Shown here in pieces: positions 62,586-64,000 of a stretch of DNA of 64,000 nucleotides (position 1 is the stretch's first letter; the number at the start of each line of letters is the position of its first letter). Source of the DNA: Liquidambar formosana. Taxonomy: Eukaryota; Streptophyta; Magnoliopsida; Saxifragales; Altingiaceae. A program made the translations under genes and the position numbers. Location of the stretch: assembly GCA_039720395.1 (NCBI GenBank), contig CM077821.1, positions 42,530,792 through 42,594,791 of the forward strand. The letters are read 5' to 3'. The notes under the pieces are model-generated. The model saw only the letters and a list, made by a program, of their open reading frames with translations. It was not told where the DNA came from and did not search any database.

Positions 62586-62985
62586 CATTCACTATGGTTT
62601 GGATTCACACTAATGCCCAGGTCTTGGTGATCGTTCTTTTAGTTTCGATCATCTTCCTATTCCTTTTTCTTCACCTGCCCATACATCGCATGATGTAAAT
62701 TGACTGAAAATTTTTTTACGACAAAACTTAATATCTACCATGGTTTGGGTTTTTGACAAATAAACTATTATGATGTACAGCATCAGTTAGATAGCAATAA
62801 ACTGCCATATGAGCAACAGAGCCTATTGCAGAAAGCAAAATTTCGGAAGCCCCTTTATTACACTGGACCAAAGTGAGGGTACTTTCCTTCTATCCCTATG
62901 ACCCTGCAACATGTAGAAATGGTTTTTTGACGTATCTGAGAGTGTTCAAAGCCCACAATTGAAAGTGTTCTACCTTAATCTCATC

Positions 62986-63720
62986 TCATGATGAAGTATC
63001 ATATCTGAAATCCTGAAATCTTTTCATCAAATTCGACTTATATTTCATGGCCTCTTCATCCTCCAAGGAGCTAGATCTAATAACAGGGATCGCTCCAGCA
63101 TTGTGTAGAGCTCCAACGGCTTCATCTGTTATATTAGAGGGGAATAATTGTTAGATTTACTATTACATGTGACGGAGAAAATAGATCAAGCAACAAAGGC
63201 AGGGGAAAAAAAGGATGGAAAAATTGATATCTGTTAGGCTGTAAGCATGGGCACCACTATGCTTTTTAATTCACAGTGAGAATAAAACAGAGCATAAATA
63301 AAAGTTGCTCTCAAAAGGTGAATTATAATTAAGCTAATGAAGTCAATCATAGGTAAAATTTAATTTCTTTTTCATCAAGTTGACTTATATTCTAGTGTTG
63401 TTTCATAAGCTCAAAATCTCTGCACAACAATTCTAGATTCAAAAAAATAGAGTTGCACGCTACAGGAAACCTTTCATTTGCACGTCGTATGCACTTTTTT
63501 TTAAGTGAAGTGAATTTCAAATTACCAATTATCAATATTTATACTTCATAGATGTAGACCAGCAAACTACTAAATGCAAACATGAGAGTATAACCTGAGT
63601 GTGAGAGGGCCACAAGAGCCTTCAACGCTTCTTTGCGAGTACGGTCATCTTTAGCAGCTCCCAACATATTTAGAAGCTCTTGAACCCCACCCGCCTCCAC
63701 TACTTTCATCCTCCGTTCAT
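62986..63720 (-). CDS. Armadillo-repeat protein, last two exons (partial)
   Basis: Two minus-strand exons, 63720-63595 and 63125-62986, join in phase (the first begins and ends one base into a codon). They encode DERRMKVVEAGGVQELLNML, then GAAKDDRTRKEALKALVALS and HSDEAVGALHNAGAIPVIRS, ending RFQDFRYDTSS and a TGA stop. The AGGVQELLNML and AGAIPVI helices separated by about 40 residues are armadillo-type repeats, typical of protein-binding solenoids. Upstream exons lie beyond 64000; nothing convincing is seen between 63721 and 64000. The specific subfamily and function are unknown. Confidence 0.75.
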
Positions 63721-64000
63721 CTATTAATTGGGGAAAAGAAGGCTTAAATCTGAGATCCAGTCACTCTAGTACAATAGATGAAATAACAGTTTTCACTTAA
63801 TTCAGGGTAAGGAAAAGAGGGAACCTACAATTTCATCCTAGAACCAACAGATCCAGTGTTTAAGAGGTTGGAAAAAAAAGTGAAACTAGGGCCTCAAAAC
63901 ACTCAAATTTTATTAGAACGAATAGTAGTTGCTGTAATTACAGAAAATATAGCAAAAGTGAAAGAAGGTTCAAAAACATAGAAGAACAAGTAACAGCAGA

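Overview
The window is nuclear DNA of a flowering plant, almost certainly a eudicot and probably a woody one. It is AT-rich, its genes have many GT-AG introns, and the proteins are near-identical in plan to Arabidopsis families. Introns and spacers are filled with small transposons and simple repeats. I cannot name the species. There are no bacterial, CRISPR or operon features.

Layout: 1-6.4 kb is transposon-rich spacer. A leucine-rich-repeat receptor pseudokinase lies at 8363-14497 (+), with its leader starting around 6.5-7.6 kb. After a MITE-bearing spacer comes a RAD6-type ubiquitin-conjugating enzyme, UBC2, at 17870-24395 (-), whose fourth intron holds a tandem TRIM retrotransposon. A second MITE-rich spacer (24.4-30.0 kb) leads to a LOB-domain transcription factor, LBD20-like, at 30049-30899 (+). 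It converges on a SUVR3-type SET-domain protein at 31640-35290 (-), whose single intron contains the 5' part of a Copia retrotransposon. Next come the ten-exon chloroplast site-2 protease EGY2 at 36504-44874 (-), a 2.9 kb divergent spacer with two Mutator-like elements, and a NEMP/PNET2-type nuclear-envelope membrane protein at 47824-56587 (+). A single-exon lipid phosphate phosphatase gamma lies at 59881-60555 (-). The last two exons of an armadillo-repeat protein lie at 62986-63720 (-), with the rest beyond the window.

The genes do not form one pathway: they cover membrane signalling, protein ubiquitination, transcription, histone methylation, plastid proteolysis, nuclear-envelope structure and lipid dephosphorylation. 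From memory of Arabidopsis gene order, the receptor kinase, LBD20 and SUVR3 homologues are adjacent there (At3g03770, At3g03760, At3g03750). This stretch therefore looks like a conserved block with UBC2 lying between the first two.

The most striking content is transposon structure that can be read to base level: a TRIM array of three 117-bp LTRs with a 5-bp target duplication; a family of foldback elements with 9-bp duplications, one carrying unrelated cargo; hAT elements with 8-bp duplications; and a Tourist-type MITE whose empty site survives in a neighbouring tandem copy. The NEMP gene shows two frame-disturbing indels that deserve checking.
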